A stretch of 64,000 bases of DNA, taken from Vallitalea sp. (GTDB lineage Bacteria; Bacillota; Clostridia; Lachnospirales; Vallitaleaceae). The notes beneath the pieces were generated by a model, which was given only the letters and a program-made list of their open reading frames with translations, searched no databases and was not told where the DNA came from. Where the stretch lies: assembly GCA_025210235.1 (NCBI GenBank), contig JAOASG010000020.1, positions 1 to 64,000 of the forward strand, written 5' to 3'. The position numbers and the translations under genes are program-made. This document shows, one piece after another, positions 16,993 through 25,795 of this stretch (the first letter of the stretch is position 1; each line of letters starts with the position of its first letter).

Positions 16993-19900
16993 TTGAGAAC
17001 ATTAATACAACCTTTAAGGGAATTAGAGGCTTTTAATAATGCCCTTGAAAAAATAAATAAAAAAATATCACCTATATATTTAACCGGAGCAATAGATTCA
17101 GAAAAGTGTCATTTGATACACTCTCTAAGTAATAAAAAAAATAAAATTATTATTACCTATAATGAACTTAGAGCTAGAGAGATTTATGAAGATATGAAGT
17201 TTTTTAGTACTGAAGATATTTTTTTATATCCTGCAAAAGATATCATATTTTATAGTGCAGATGTACATAGTAATGATATTATTGAACAACGTATTAATAT
17301 AATTAAAAAATTAAATGAGTGCAGTGATTATACAGTGATTTTATCTGTAGAAGCACTAATGGATAAGTTAATTAGTAAAAAAGATTTTCAAGCTAGTATT
17401 ATTAATAGCAAAGTTGGGGATATATGGAATATCAATGATATAAAGGAACAGTTAATGGATAGGGGGTATGAAAGAGTATCTCAAGTAGAAAGTAAGGGAC
17501 AATTTGCTATTAGGGGAGGCATAATTGACATATTCCCTTTAACGGAACAAAATGCTTTTAGAGTAGAATTATGGGATGAAGAAATTGATTCTATAAGAAC
17601 TATGAATGTGGAAAGTCAAAGATCAATTGATAAAGTTGAGGAAATTGAAATTTACCCTGCAAGGGAAGTTATTATTAATAAGAATAGAGTAAAAGAAGCA
17701 ATAGATAGTATAAAAAAAGATAGAGATGAGTTAATAGATATATTTAAATCTAATAATAGACACGAAGAGGTTGAAAGAATAAAACAATCTACAACTGTAT
17801 TATTAGATAAAATAAATAATCAAAGAACTTTTAATGGTATAGAAGGATATGTGGAATATTTTTATGATGAAACAGTTTCTTTCTTAGATTACTTTTCTAA
17901 AGATACGTTGGTTTTTATTGATGAACCAATTAGGATTAACGAAAAATGGGATAATACTCAAAAGGAGTTTAATGAAAGTATTATTAATCGGTATGAAAAA
18001 GGTTATTTATTAAAAAAGCAAACAGAAATTTTATCAACTATAGATGATTTTTTATATAAAAGTAAAAATTATACTTGTATTTTACTAAGTACATTACAAC
18101 AAAAGGTTGAAAAATTTGAGTATAAATACGATGTTAATTTTTCTGTAAAATCAATTAACCCATATCATAAAAGTATGGATATATTAGAAAAAGATTTAAA
18201 ATATTGGAGTAATAATAATTATAGAATACTATTATTAACTGCATCTAAAACAAGAGCAGAAAGATTATCTTATGAATTAAAAGAAAGAGATATAGACGCG
18301 TTTTATGCACCAAAACTAGACATTGATATTCCAAAAGGAAAAGTAGCTATAAGTTATGGTAGTCTTCATAAAGGGTTTGAATATCCACTTATTAAGTTTG
18401 TAATAATATCTGAAACAGATTTAGTAGGGAAGAGTAAAAAGCGTAAGAGAGTTAAAAATAAAAAGTTTAAAGGAAGTAAAATAGCTAGTTTTACAGAACT
18501 AAAAGTTGGTGATTATGTAGTTCATGAAAATTATGGAATTGGTATATTTAGAGGAACTGAAAAAATAGATGTAGATGGTATTAGCAAAGATTATATTAAA
18601 ATTTCCTATAGAGATGAAGGAAATCTATATATATCTACAAGTCAATTAGATGTAATTCAAAAATACATTGGTTCGGAAGGTAAAAATCCAAAATTAAATA
18701 AATTAGGAACTAATGAATGGAAAAAAACTAAAAGTCGTGTAAAAAGTAATGTAGAAGATCTGGCAAAAGATTTGGTTCAATTATATGCGAAAAGGCAAGC
18801 TAAGGTAGGCTATAACTTCTCAGAAGATACAGTATGGCAAAGAGAGTTTGAAGAAATGTTCCCTTATGAAGAAACAGACGATCAATTAATTGCTATAGAA
18901 GAAACTAAAAAAGATATGGAAAGCAAAAAAATAATGGATAGACTAATATGTGGAGATGTTGGTTATGGTAAAACAGAAGTGGCTATTAGAGGAGCATTTA
19001 AATCAGTCCAGGATGATAAACAAGTTGCATATCTAGTGCCTACAACAATATTAGCACAACAACATTATAATAACTTTTTGCAAAGAATGAAAGACTTTCC
19101 AGTAAGAGTTGAAATGTTATCAAGGTTTAAAAGTCAAAAGGAACAAAAAAAGATAATAGAAGATACTAAAAAAGGTTTAGTAGATATTTTAATTGGAACA
19201 CATAGGATAATTTCTAAAGATGTTATTTTTAAAGACTTAGGATTACTTATTATTGACGAGGAACAACGCTTTGGAGTAGCACATAAAGAAAAGATTAAAA
19301 AGGTAAAACAAAATATAGATGTTTTGACATTGACAGCTACCCCTATACCAAGAACTCTTCATATGAGCTTAATTGGTATAAGGGATATGAGTGTGCTTGA
19401 AGAACCACCAGAAGAAAGACATCCTATACAAACGTATGTCCTTGAACATAATGAAGAGCTAATTAAAGATGCAATTTATAGAGAGCTTTCAAGAGATGGT
19501 CAAATATATTATGTATATAATAGGGTAAAGAAAATTGATGAAGTAGCGGATAAAATAAGCAAAATGGTACCAGAAGCTAATGTTGCCTTTGCGCATGGAC
19601 AAATGAATGAACGAGAACTTGAAAATATTATGTTTGATTATATAAACGGAGAAATTGATATTCTTGTTTGTACAACAATTATTGAGACAGGTCTTGATAT
19701 ACAAAATACAAATACTATAATTATTCAAGATGCAGATAGATTAGGATTATCACAGTTATATCAATTAAGAGGTAGAGTAGGTAGATCTAATAGGGTTGCA
19801 TATGCTTACTTATTATATAAAAAAGATAAAGTTCTTCAAGAAACTGCAGAAAAAAGATTACAAGCTATAAAGCAATTTACTGAATTTGGATCTGGATTTA

Positions 19901-20514
19901 AAATTGCAATGAGAGATCTTGAGATTAGAGGAGCGGGTAGTTTACTTGGAGCGAGACAACACGGCCATATGGAATCAGTTGGATATGATTTGTACTGTAA
20001 ATTATTAGAAGAAGCAATACATGAAGTAAGTAATGAAAAAGTAGAAGAGAGCTTTGAGACGTCTGTGGAACTAAATGTTAATGCTTTTATACCAAATACT
20101 TATATAAAAGATGAAATACGTAAACTTGGGGCTTATAAAAAGATTGCAAGTATTGAAAATGAAAAGGATTATTATGATGTGCAAGAAGAGCTTGAAGATA
20201 GATATGGTGACTTGCCAAAATCAGTTGTTAATCTATTAGATATTGCTTATATAAAAGCTTTAGCAAATAGTGCTGGTATTATATCTATAGAGCAAAAAGG
20301 AGATAATATTAAATTTGAAGTTATAAAGAACGCTAAAATAAACCCAGAATTGATACCTGAACTATTAAATAAATACAAAAACAAATTATTTTTTACTATT
20401 AATAAAACACCATATTTCACTTTTAATATTAATAAATTGGATAAGAAACAATTTTTCAGACATATTAAAAATGTGTTACAAGACATAAATGATTTGAAGG
20501 ATTTGTTGGTTTAA
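16993..20514 (+). CDS. mfd: transcription-repair coupling factor
   Basis: DNA translocase that removes RNA polymerase stalled at lesions and recruits UvrA. The length of 1173 residues is normal. A UvrB-like N-terminal module precedes the RNA polymerase-interacting domain (starting near residue 500 with KVGDYVVHENYGIGIF), the superfamily 2 motor with Walker A GDVGYGKT (654-661) and DEEQ box (from 755), motif TATPIPRTLHMS, a helicase C domain with QLRGRVGRS, and a C-terminal TRCF domain. The TTG start at 16993 follows AGGATGTGATA. The position downstream of pth is as in Bacillus, apart from the germination operon. Confidence 0.97.
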   Translation: MRTLIQPLRELEAFNNALEKINKKISPIYLTGAIDSEKCHLIHSLSNKKNKIIITYNELRAREIYEDMKFFSTEDIFLYPAKDIIFYSADVHSNDIIEQRINIIKKLNECSDYTVILSVEALMDKLISKKDFQASIINSKVGDIWNINDIKEQLMDRGYERVSQVESKGQFAIRGGIIDIFPLTEQNAFRVELWDEEIDSIRTMNVESQRSIDKVEEIEIYPAREVIINKNRVKEAIDSIKKDRDELIDIFKSNNRHEEVERIKQSTTVLLDKINNQRTFNGIEGYVEYFYDETVSFLDYFSKDTLVFIDEPIRINEKWDNTQKEFNESIINRYEKGYLLKKQTEILSTIDDFLYKSKNYTCILLSTLQQKVEKFEYKYDVNFSVKSINPYHKSMDILEKDLKYWSNNNYRILLLTASKTRAERLSYELKERDIDAFYAPKLDIDIPKGKVAISYGSLHKGFEYPLIKFVIISETDLVGKSKKRKRVKNKKFKGSKIASFTELKVGDYVVHENYGIGIFRGTEKIDVDGISKDYIKISYRDEGNLYISTSQLDVIQKYIGSEGKNPKLNKLGTNEWKKTKSRVKSNVEDLAKDLVQLYAKRQAKVGYNFSEDTVWQREFEEMFPYEETDDQLIAIEETKKDMESKKIMDRLICGDVGYGKTEVAIRGAFKSVQDDKQVAYLVPTTILAQQHYNNFLQRMKDFPVRVEMLSRFKSQKEQKKIIEDTKKGLVDILIGTHRIISKDVIFKDLGLLIIDEEQRFGVAHKEKIKKVKQNIDVLTLTATPIPRTLHMSLIGIRDMSVLEEPPEERHPIQTYVLEHNEELIKDAIYRELSRDGQIYYVYNRVKKIDEVADKISKMVPEANVAFAHGQMNERELENIMFDYINGEIDILVCTTIIETGLDIQNTNTIIIQDADRLGLSQLYQLRGRVGRSNRVAYAYLLYKKDKVLQETAEKRLQAIKQFTEFGSGFKIAMRDLEIRGAGSLLGARQHGHMESVGYDLYCKLLEEAIHEVSNEKVEESFETSVELNVNAFIPNTYIKDEIRKLGAYKKIASIENEKDYYDVQEELEDRYGDLPKSVVNLLDIAYIKALANSAGIISIEQKGDNIKFEVIKNAKINPELIPELLNKYKNKLFFTINKTPYFTFNINKLDKKQFFRHIKNVLQDINDLKDLLV

Positions 20515-20636
20515 ATTATAATTAAATTATATAATTAATTCACAAAAATAAATCAGTATTATTTTGTGTGGGTTAAAAGGACATATATTAATGAAATCAA
20601 TATAATATTATTTGGTTTCTATAAGGAGAGATAACA

Positions 20637-21752
20637 ATGAAAAGCACTTACAAGTATATAAGTAAGTATATTCTGCTTTTCATACTCATCTTCTTATTTA
20701 CGGGTTGTAGTGGAAGTAAGGATAGCAAAAATGATTCTAAAATCTATTCATATCAAGAAAGGCTACTTACTATTGATGGTAAAGATATTAGCGTAGATGA
20801 GGTAATGCCGTATTTGTTACAGGTTAAAATGGAGTTTGAAGAATTAGGAGGAGAAGATGTCTGGGATCATAATGATTTTAGTGGTGGAAAAAAAGCTAAA
20901 GATGTAGCAAGATTAGCTGTGTTAGATAATATTACAAGAACTAAGATATTAGTACGTAAAGCAAGTGAAATAGGTATTAATATAACAAAAGAAGAGGAAA
21001 ATGAGATAAGGATACAATCACTAAAATATTATAATGGTCTACAAAAAGCAGAAAAAGATAAGTATCATTTAACAAAAGACAGTATTTTTAATTCATTCAA
21101 AGAGTTTAAAATAGCGAATAAGGTATTTGTTGAAATGACTAAAGAGTATGTTCCAGAAGAGAAAGAATTAATGGAAATTCTATCAACTAATGAAGATTAT
21201 ATTAGTTTAAAATCTAGTGACGTAAAAGAAATATTAAAAAAGATTAAGGTTAAACATATATTTATAAAAACACATAGCATAAATGAAAAGGGAGAATATA
21301 CACTAATTTCAAAAAATATTTTAGAGGAAGCAAAAAAAGTAGTAGAAAAAGTACACAATAAGGCAGTTGCAGGTGAAAATTTTGATGCGCTTATTAATAA
21401 ATACTCAGAAGATAAACAAGATGAGTATATTTTTGTTACAAGATTTATTAAAGATGAATTTAAAAGTTTACTAGAATTAGAGATCGGGCAAATAAGCAAT
21501 ATTTTAAAAAGTAATTATGGGTATCATATATTTCAAATGGTTGAAAAGATCGATGCAACAGAAGATGAAATTACAAAATTTAAGAATAATTTTGATAAAT
21601 GGGAACAGCAATTAAAAGAAGAATATACCAAACAATTAACGAATAATGCATTTAATGAAATATATGATGAATGGAAAAGCAATACAATAGTAGACCTAAA
21701 CGAGGAATTATGGGTCCAAATAGATATTTTCGGGAATATTAATAATGAATGA
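20637..21752 (+). CDS. PrsA/SurA-like peptidyl-prolyl isomerase lipoprotein
   Basis: Exported foldase of 371 residues. A signal peptide with lipobox FTGC (Cys24) indicates a lipoprotein on the outer face of the membrane. A SurA-like N-terminal helical domain (about 40-190) precedes a parvulin-type rotamase domain (about 200-310) with VKHIFIKTH, the DALINKYSED segment and GYHIFQMVEK. It is expected to fold secreted proteins. In Bacillus, yabM and the mfd-spoVT interval are close by, and in many Clostridia a prsA-like gene follows mfd, as here. A strong terminator follows. Confidence 0.9.
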   Translation: MKSTYKYISKYILLFILIFLFTGCSGSKDSKNDSKIYSYQERLLTIDGKDISVDEVMPYLLQVKMEFEELGGEDVWDHNDFSGGKKAKDVARLAVLDNITRTKILVRKASEIGINITKEEENEIRIQSLKYYNGLQKAEKDKYHLTKDSIFNSFKEFKIANKVFVEMTKEYVPEEKELMEILSTNEDYISLKSSDVKEILKKIKVKHIFIKTHSINEKGEYTLISKNILEEAKKVVEKVHNKAVAGENFDALINKYSEDKQDEYIFVTRFIKDEFKSLLELEIGQISNILKSNYGYHIFQMVEKIDATEDEITKFKNNFDKWEQQLKEEYTKQLTNNAFNEIYDEWKSNTIVDLNEELWVQIDIFGNINNE

Positions 21753-21776
21753 AATAAGCTTTAATATCTAATAATA

Positions 21777-21807
21777 AGAACTAAGAGATAATCTTAGTTC
21801 TTTTTTT
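21777..21807 (+). terminator. terminator of the foldase gene
   Basis: AGAACTAAGA pairs with TCTTAGTTCT and is followed by seven T. Confidence 0.92.
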
Positions 21808-21895
21808 GAACCTTTTTTGTTCTCTTATAGTAAGTTCTGTTAATAAGTAAAAATCATAGGACGTTCTTAAAAAAATTGGTAATAATGTGTAAGTA

Positions 21896-21956
21896 CAAAG
21901 CTGTTAAATAATGAATATTTTAGTGTAATTGTTGCATACTATTATTGACAGCTTTG
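21896..21956. repeat. 9-bp inverted repeat bracketing the spoVT promoter
   Basis: CAAAGCTGT (21896-21904) and ACAGCTTTG (21948-21956) are perfect inverted copies 43 bp apart, one upstream of the predicted sigma-G promoter and one at the expected transcription start. The arms lie at DNA rather than mRNA level, so a paired operator is the simplest reading. Confidence 0.5.
21913..21941 (+). promoter_or_regulatory. predicted sigma-G promoter of spoVT
   Basis: GAATA (21913-21917), a 17-bp spacer, then CATACTA (21935-21941). Both halves fit the Bacillus sigma-G consensus (GHATR / CATWHTA), and spoVT is sigma-G dependent in Bacillus. Confidence 0.8.
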
Positions 21957-21983
21957 TGATGACTATCTAAAGGAGGTAATAAT

Positions 21984-22535
21984 TTGAAAGCAACTGGTAT
22001 TGTAAGAAGAATAGATGATCTTGGTAGGGTAGTAATACCAAAAGAAATAAGAAGGACATTACGAATAAGAGAAGGAGATCCATTAGAGATATTTACTGAT
22101 AAAGATGGAGAAATAATATTGAAAAAGTATTCTCCAATAGGAGAATTAGGAACATTTGCTAAGCAATATGCAGAAGCTTTAGCACAAACAACAGGGCATA
22201 TTATCTGTATATCTGATAAAGATCAAGTTATAGCAGTCTCAGGTGGATCAAAAAGAGAATTTTTAGAGAAACAAATTAGTAAAGAATTGGAAAAAGTAAT
22301 AACTGAAAGAGAAACGATTATAGCTACTAAAGACGAAAAGAAATTTATTGATATTTTATATGATGCAGAAAATGATGAATATACCTCTGAGGTTATAACA
22401 CCAATAATATCTGAAGGGGATGCTATAGGTGCTGTCATTTTATTAAGTAAAGATACAAAGATTAAAATGGGCGAGGTAGAAACAAAATTAGCTCATTCAG
22501 CAGCAGGATTTTTAGGAAAACAAATGGAGCAATAG
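21984..22535 (+). CDS. spoVT: stage V sporulation transcription factor SpoVT
   Basis: Forespore regulator that adjusts the sigma-G regulon. An AbrB-type swapped-hairpin DNA-binding domain (1-50), beginning MKATGIVRRIDDLGRVVIP, is joined to a GAF-like C-terminal domain (about 55-180). The 183-residue length is typical. The TTG start follows AAAGGAGGT. A near-consensus sigma-G promoter lies 43 bases upstream and an inverted repeat brackets it. A hairpin follows the gene, so it is monocistronic. Confidence 0.96.
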   Translation: MKATGIVRRIDDLGRVVIPKEIRRTLRIREGDPLEIFTDKDGEIILKKYSPIGELGTFAKQYAEALAQTTGHIICISDKDQVIAVSGGSKREFLEKQISKELEKVITERETIIATKDEKKFIDILYDAENDEYTSEVITPIISEGDAIGAVILLSKDTKIKMGEVETKLAHSAAGFLGKQMEQ

Positions 22536-22538
22536 AAG

Positions 22539-22573
22539 AAAGGCTGGGTTATATATTAGCTCAGTCTTTATTT
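22539..22573 (+). terminator. terminator of spoVT
   Basis: AAGGCTGGGT pairs with GCTCAGTCTT through several G-U pairs and is followed by a short T-rich run. Confidence 0.6.
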
Positions 22574-22630
22574 ATAGTATATTCAATATAGTAAAAAATA
22601 ATAATATTGCACTAATTCAAAAAAATATAT

Positions 22631-22658
22631 TTGAATACATACAATATTATGTTATAAT
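22631..22658 (+). promoter_or_regulatory. probable sigma-A promoter of mazG
   Basis: TTGAAT (22631-22636), a 16-bp spacer and TATAAT (22653-22658), about 33 bases before the chosen mazG start. Confidence 0.6.
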
Positions 22659-22690
22659 TTGGTATATATTATTTGATTGGAATGAAGAAT

Positions 22691-23482
22691 ATGACAAATG
22701 ATAACAAAATCAATGAAAAATATACTTTTCAAGATCTTAAGAATATCATGAAATTATTAAGAAGTGATGAAGGATGTCCTTGGGATAAAGTTCAGACTCA
22801 TGAAAGCCTTAAAGATTCAACGCTAGAAGAAACTTATGAAGTTCTAGAGGCTATAAACAATAAAGATATGGATAATCTTAAGGAAGAATTAGGAGATGTT
22901 TTATTACAAGTAGTATTTCACTCACAAATAGCATCAGATAACAATATGTTTAATGTCGAAGATGTTATTAATGGTATTTGTGAAAAACTTATCAGAAGAC
23001 ATCCTCATGTATTTAAAGAAAAAGAGGACAAATCTCCTGAAGAAGTTACTGAAACTTGGAATGCAATTAAGAGAATTGAAAAAAAACATATTTCATACAG
23101 TAATGATATGAAGAATATCCCTAAAGCACTTCCTGCATTAATGCGAGCTGTTAAAGTTCAAAAAAAAGCCAAAGAAATTGGATTTGATTTTCAGGATACA
23201 AATCAAGCTTTTCAAAAAATATTTGAAGAAACAGAAGAACTTGAAGAAGCTATTAAAAATGGAAACAAATCCCATATAATGGAAGAATATGGTGATTTAT
23301 TGTTTTCAATAGTTAATATATCAAGGTTTTTGAAATTAAATCCTGAATTTTCCTTGACAAATGCCACAGAAAAGTTTATAAATAGATTTGAGGGATTAGA
23401 AAACCTTGCCAGAACAAAAGGTTTAGTAATAAGCGACATAACTTTACAAGAATTGGACAAGTTATGGGAAGAACTCAAATAA
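22691..23482 (+). CDS. mazG: nucleoside triphosphate pyrophosphohydrolase MazG
   Basis: House-cleaning enzyme that hydrolyses (d)NTPs to NMP and pyrophosphate. It contains two MazG repeats. The first has CPWDKVQTHESL, EETYEVLEAI and EELGDVLLQVVFHSQIA; the second has ETEELEEAI and EEYGDLLFSIVNISRFL. The acidic residues bind Mg. The chosen ATG at 22691 (263 residues) has GGAATGAAG in front; in-frame starts at 22673 (TTG) and 22682 (ATG) are also possible. It lies between spoVT and hup, as in Bacillus, where the fused form is YabN. Confidence 0.94.
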   Translation: MTNDNKINEKYTFQDLKNIMKLLRSDEGCPWDKVQTHESLKDSTLEETYEVLEAINNKDMDNLKEELGDVLLQVVFHSQIASDNNMFNVEDVINGICEKLIRRHPHVFKEKEDKSPEEVTETWNAIKRIEKKHISYSNDMKNIPKALPALMRAVKVQKKAKEIGFDFQDTNQAFQKIFEETEELEEAIKNGNKSHIMEEYGDLLFSIVNISRFLKLNPEFSLTNATEKFINRFEGLENLARTKGLVISDITLQELDKLWEELK

Positions 23483-23516
23483 CATTAATAATAATCGTAT
23501 ACACGATTGTTTATAA

Positions 23517-23547
23517 GCTAAGATTTTCTTAGCAGCGCATTTTGCGC
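23517..23547 (+). promoter_or_regulatory. two tandem hairpins upstream of hup
   Basis: GCTAAGA/TCTTAGC (7 bp, loop TTT) is followed one base later by GCGCA/TGCGC (5 bp, loop TTT). Only a short T-rich tail follows, so they may be a weak mazG terminator or a stabilising 5' structure in the hup mRNA. Confidence 0.5.
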
Positions 23548-23590
23548 CTTTGTTCAAAATAATAAATATAAATGTAGAGGAGGAGTTATT

Positions 23591-23869
23591 ATGAACAAAG
23601 CTGAATTAGTTACTGCTATGGCAGAGCAAACTGAATTAAGTAAAAAAGATGCAGAAAAAGCTTTAAAATCATTTATCGATGTTGTCTCAGGTGAGTTAAG
23701 TAATGGGGGAAAAATTCAATTAGTTGGATTTGGTACTTTTGATGTTACTGAAAGAGCAGCTAGAGAAGGTAGAAACCCACAAACTGGTGAGCCAATGCAA
23801 ATAGCAGCTTCTAAAGCACCAAGATTTAAAGCTGGAAAAGCTTTAAAAGACGCTGTAAATGGTCGTTAA
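23591..23869 (+). CDS. hup: HU-type nucleoid DNA-binding protein
   Basis: Histone-like protein of 92 residues that bends and compacts DNA. It has MNKAELVTAMAEQTELSKKD, the GFGTFDV strand, the arm with GRNPQTGEPM, and the C-terminal helix KAGKALKDAVN, all HU signatures. AGGAGGAG precedes the ATG. Perfect terminator downstream. Codon use is stronger than that of its neighbours (few rare codons), consistent with high expression. Confidence 0.97.
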   Translation: MNKAELVTAMAEQTELSKKDAEKALKSFIDVVSGELSNGGKIQLVGFGTFDVTERAAREGRNPQTGEPMQIAASKAPRFKAGKALKDAVNGR

Positions 23870-23893
23870 TTAACGATATAAAAGCTTAACAAG

Positions 23894-23919
23894 ATCTGCA
23901 CATATGTGCAGATTTTTTC
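23894..23919 (+). terminator. terminator of hup
   Basis: The perfect palindrome ATCTGCACATATGTGCAGAT runs into six T. Confidence 0.93.
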
Positions 23920-23962
23920 TTGCCATTTTTAGGCAATTAAAATAGTTGAAAGGGGACTTTAC

Positions 23963-24202
23963 ATGAGGTTAGATAAATATCTTAAGGTTTCTAGACTTAT
24001 TAAAAGAAGGACTGTAGCTAACGAAGCCTGTGATGCAGGTAGAATTAAAATTAATGATAAAGTAGCTAAGGCAGGTACAAAAGTATCTGTTGGAGATATA
24101 ATAGAAATACAATTTGGTGATAAAGTAGTTAAAGTTGAAGTGCTAATAGTTAAAGAAACCGTTAGAAAAGAAGAATCTAAAGATATGTTTAAATATTTAT
24201 AA
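23963..24202 (+). CDS. rqcP: S4-domain RNA-binding protein RqcP (YabO/HslR family)
   Basis: Protein of 79 residues that is almost wholly an S4 domain: MRLDKYLKVSRLIKRRTVAN, then the loop AGRIKINDKVAKAGTKVSVGD. In Bacillus the orthologue RqcP works with RqcH in alanine tailing on 50S subunits during ribosome quality control. ATG 23963 follows AAAGGGG. It sits upstream of yabP, yabQ and divIC exactly as in Bacillus. A terminator-like hairpin and a palindromic element follow. Confidence 0.94.
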   Translation: MRLDKYLKVSRLIKRRTVANEACDAGRIKINDKVAKAGTKVSVGDIIEIQFGDKVVKVEVLIVKETVRKEESKDMFKYL

Positions 24203-24207
24203 AGAGG

Positions 24208-24237
24208 AAGCTGTCTTAAAAACATAAGGCAGCTTTT
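24208..24237 (+). terminator. weak terminator after rqcP
   Basis: AAGCTGTCTT and AAGGCAGCTT pair imperfectly over ten positions, with four T at the 3' side. Confidence 0.6.
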
Positions 24238-24249
24238 AACTTTTATAAA

Positions 24250-24321
24250 GTGTTATATAATTAATTTTTCTTGCCTTACCCTGAAAAGCGGCCGGTCAGC
24301 GCAAAATCAATTATATAACAC
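24250..24321. repeat. 72-bp palindromic element with GC-rich centre
   Basis: Nineteen-base arms (24250-24268 and 24303-24321) are inverted copies with one mismatch and are AT rich, beginning GTGTTATATAATT. The 34-base centre is unusually GC rich (it includes GCGGCCGG) in this AT-rich DNA. No gene overlaps it. It resembles a miniature mobile or palindromic repeat. Confidence 0.6.
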
Positions 24322-24449
24322 ATTAAGTTGTTCTACTAATTAAGAAATAGGGGAAAAGAGTAGTCCAATAAAAAAATAGTACATTAGAATAAATCCTTAT
24401 AATGGTTAATATAATGAAATATAGGATTGTCATTATAAGGAGGGTAAAG

Positions 24450-24728
24450 ATGGAAGAAAAACATAATAACACAAATCATAGAATAATAATCAATGATAGA
24501 GAAAGGGTCGCAATAACGGGTGTTTCGGATGTTATATCTTTTGATACAGATATTATTATAATTGAGACAGAGATGGGGACACTTACCATTAAAGGCCTAG
24601 ATTTACATGTCAATAGACTTAATCTAGAGAAAGAAGAGTTAGACTTGGATGGGCAAATTGAAGGAATAGAGTATAGTGATGGGTCAGCGTATAGAACTAA
24701 AGGATTTATGTCAAAATTATTTGGTTAG
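24450..24728 (+). CDS. yabP: sporulation protein YabP
   Basis: Small sporulation protein of 92 residues of the YabP/YqfC family, needed in Bacillus with YabQ for cortex formation. The family pattern is seen in HRIIINDRERVAITGVSDV, the TEMGTLTIKG strand, LHVNRLNLEKEEL and the C-terminal GFMSKLFG. The ATG at 24450 has AAGGAGGG 6 bases before it; the longer frame from 24402 adds residues with no such site. yabQ begins 7 bases after its stop. Confidence 0.93.
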   Translation: MEEKHNNTNHRIIINDRERVAITGVSDVISFDTDIIIIETEMGTLTIKGLDLHVNRLNLEKEELDLDGQIEGIEYSDGSAYRTKGFMSKLFG

Positions 24729-24735
24729 GTGAGGT

Positions 24736-25224
24736 ATGAATAGTTTAGTAAGTTCTCAAGCTATAAGTTTTATAATATCAATACTAAATGGACTTTTTCT
24801 AGGGTTAGTTTATGATTTATTAAGAGTTCTAAGAAGAATAATAAAACATCCCAAATGGCTTATTAATATTGAAGATATGGGGTTTTGGATATTTGGTAGT
24901 ATTATCATTTTTCTTGATATATTTAAAAATAATAATGGTGTACTAAGATATTTTTTATGTATAGGGGTTTTTTTAGGATTAGTTATTTATTTCTCCTTAA
25001 TTAGTAAAATGGTTATATTAGTTATTATGAAAGTTTATAATTTTTTAACAAATATAATTAAATTTATATTTATAATAATAAGTAAACCTATAAAAATTAT
25101 ATTAAGTCCTTTTATATATCTAATAAGAAAAATATATAAACTCTTGAAAAAAACAAAAAAATGGTTAATAATAAGATATAAGAAAATGATCAAAAATATA
25201 AAGATTATATTTAAGAAAAAATAA
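24736..25224 (+). CDS. yabQ: spore cortex biosynthesis protein YabQ
   Basis: Membrane protein of 162 residues. Four or so hydrophobic helices occupy about residues 5-105, with the family pattern NGLFLGLVYDLLRVLRR near the start, and a very basic Lys/Ile-rich tail (about 125-162). In Bacillus it localises to the forespore outer membrane and is needed for cortex. It is co-transcribed with yabP by position. The basic tail is more extreme than usual. Confidence 0.92.
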   Translation: MNSLVSSQAISFIISILNGLFLGLVYDLLRVLRRIIKHPKWLINIEDMGFWIFGSIIIFLDIFKNNNGVLRYFLCIGVFLGLVIYFSLISKMVILVIMKVYNFLTNIIKFIFIIISKPIKIILSPFIYLIRKIYKLLKKTKKWLIIRYKKMIKNIKIIFKKK

Positions 25225-25283
25225 ATATAAAGATATATTTTTAAGCATTATTAAATATGTTATATGAAAGGAATGCTAATACC

Positions 25284-25577
25284 ATGAGAAAAAAAAGAAG
25301 AAAAACAAAAGCTGTATTATTTTCTACAATAGTATTAATTATATTGATTGTGGCTGTTAGTATTAAAATAACATCTTTATACTCTTTGAATAAAGAGTTG
25401 AAACAAAATGAAGCTGAATTAGAAAAAAAAATACAATTAGAAAATGATAGATATATTAAATTGCTTAATCAAAGGGAGTACATAAAAACTGATGAGTATA
25501 TTGAGCAATTAGGTAGGGAGAAATTTGGACTAGTTAAGCCGGGCGAATTTATCTTTATAAATAAAGAAGATGAATAA
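25284..25577 (+). CDS. divIC: septum formation initiator DivIC/FtsB-like protein
   Basis: Bitopic division protein, 97 residues from the ATG at 25284: a basic cytoplasmic N-terminus, one membrane helix (about 12-30), a coiled coil (about 33-65) and the C-terminal motif LGREKFGLVKPGE typical of DivIC/FtsB. It would form a complex with FtsL and DivIB at the septum. The frame is open from 25257, but AAAGGA is better placed for 25284. Position after yabPQ and before spoIIE is as in Bacillus. Confidence 0.93.
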   Translation: MRKKRRKTKAVLFSTIVLIILIVAVSIKITSLYSLNKELKQNEAELEKKIQLENDRYIKLLNQREYIKTDEYIEQLGREKFGLVKPGEFIFINKEDE

Positions 25578-25675
25578 GGCTTAGTATTAATAAATAGCTA
25601 TAACTTTAATTTCTACTTGAGGTATAGAATTTTTATTTATTCCTCTATTCGATAATTAACTTATTCATGAGAAAA

Positions 25676-25743
25676 TTTGTCAAAAAGTTTTTTGATTTTA
25701 GGTACAAGTTATGACAAACAAATCAGTAAACATACTCTATAAT
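25676..25743 (+). promoter_or_regulatory. predicted Spo0A-controlled promoter of spoIIE
   Basis: A Spo0A box TTTGTCAAA (25676-25684) and an inverted near-box TATGACAAA (25710-25718) precede TATAAT (25738-25743). The -35-like ATGACA (25711-25716) is 21 bp from the -10, the same unusual spacing as the Bacillus spoIIE promoter, where Spo0A activates sigma-A polymerase. Confidence 0.75.
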
Positions 25744-25795
25744 TAGTTCTCACCAAGAAATAATTAATAATTGTTTTGTGAGGGGGAGGACGAAT

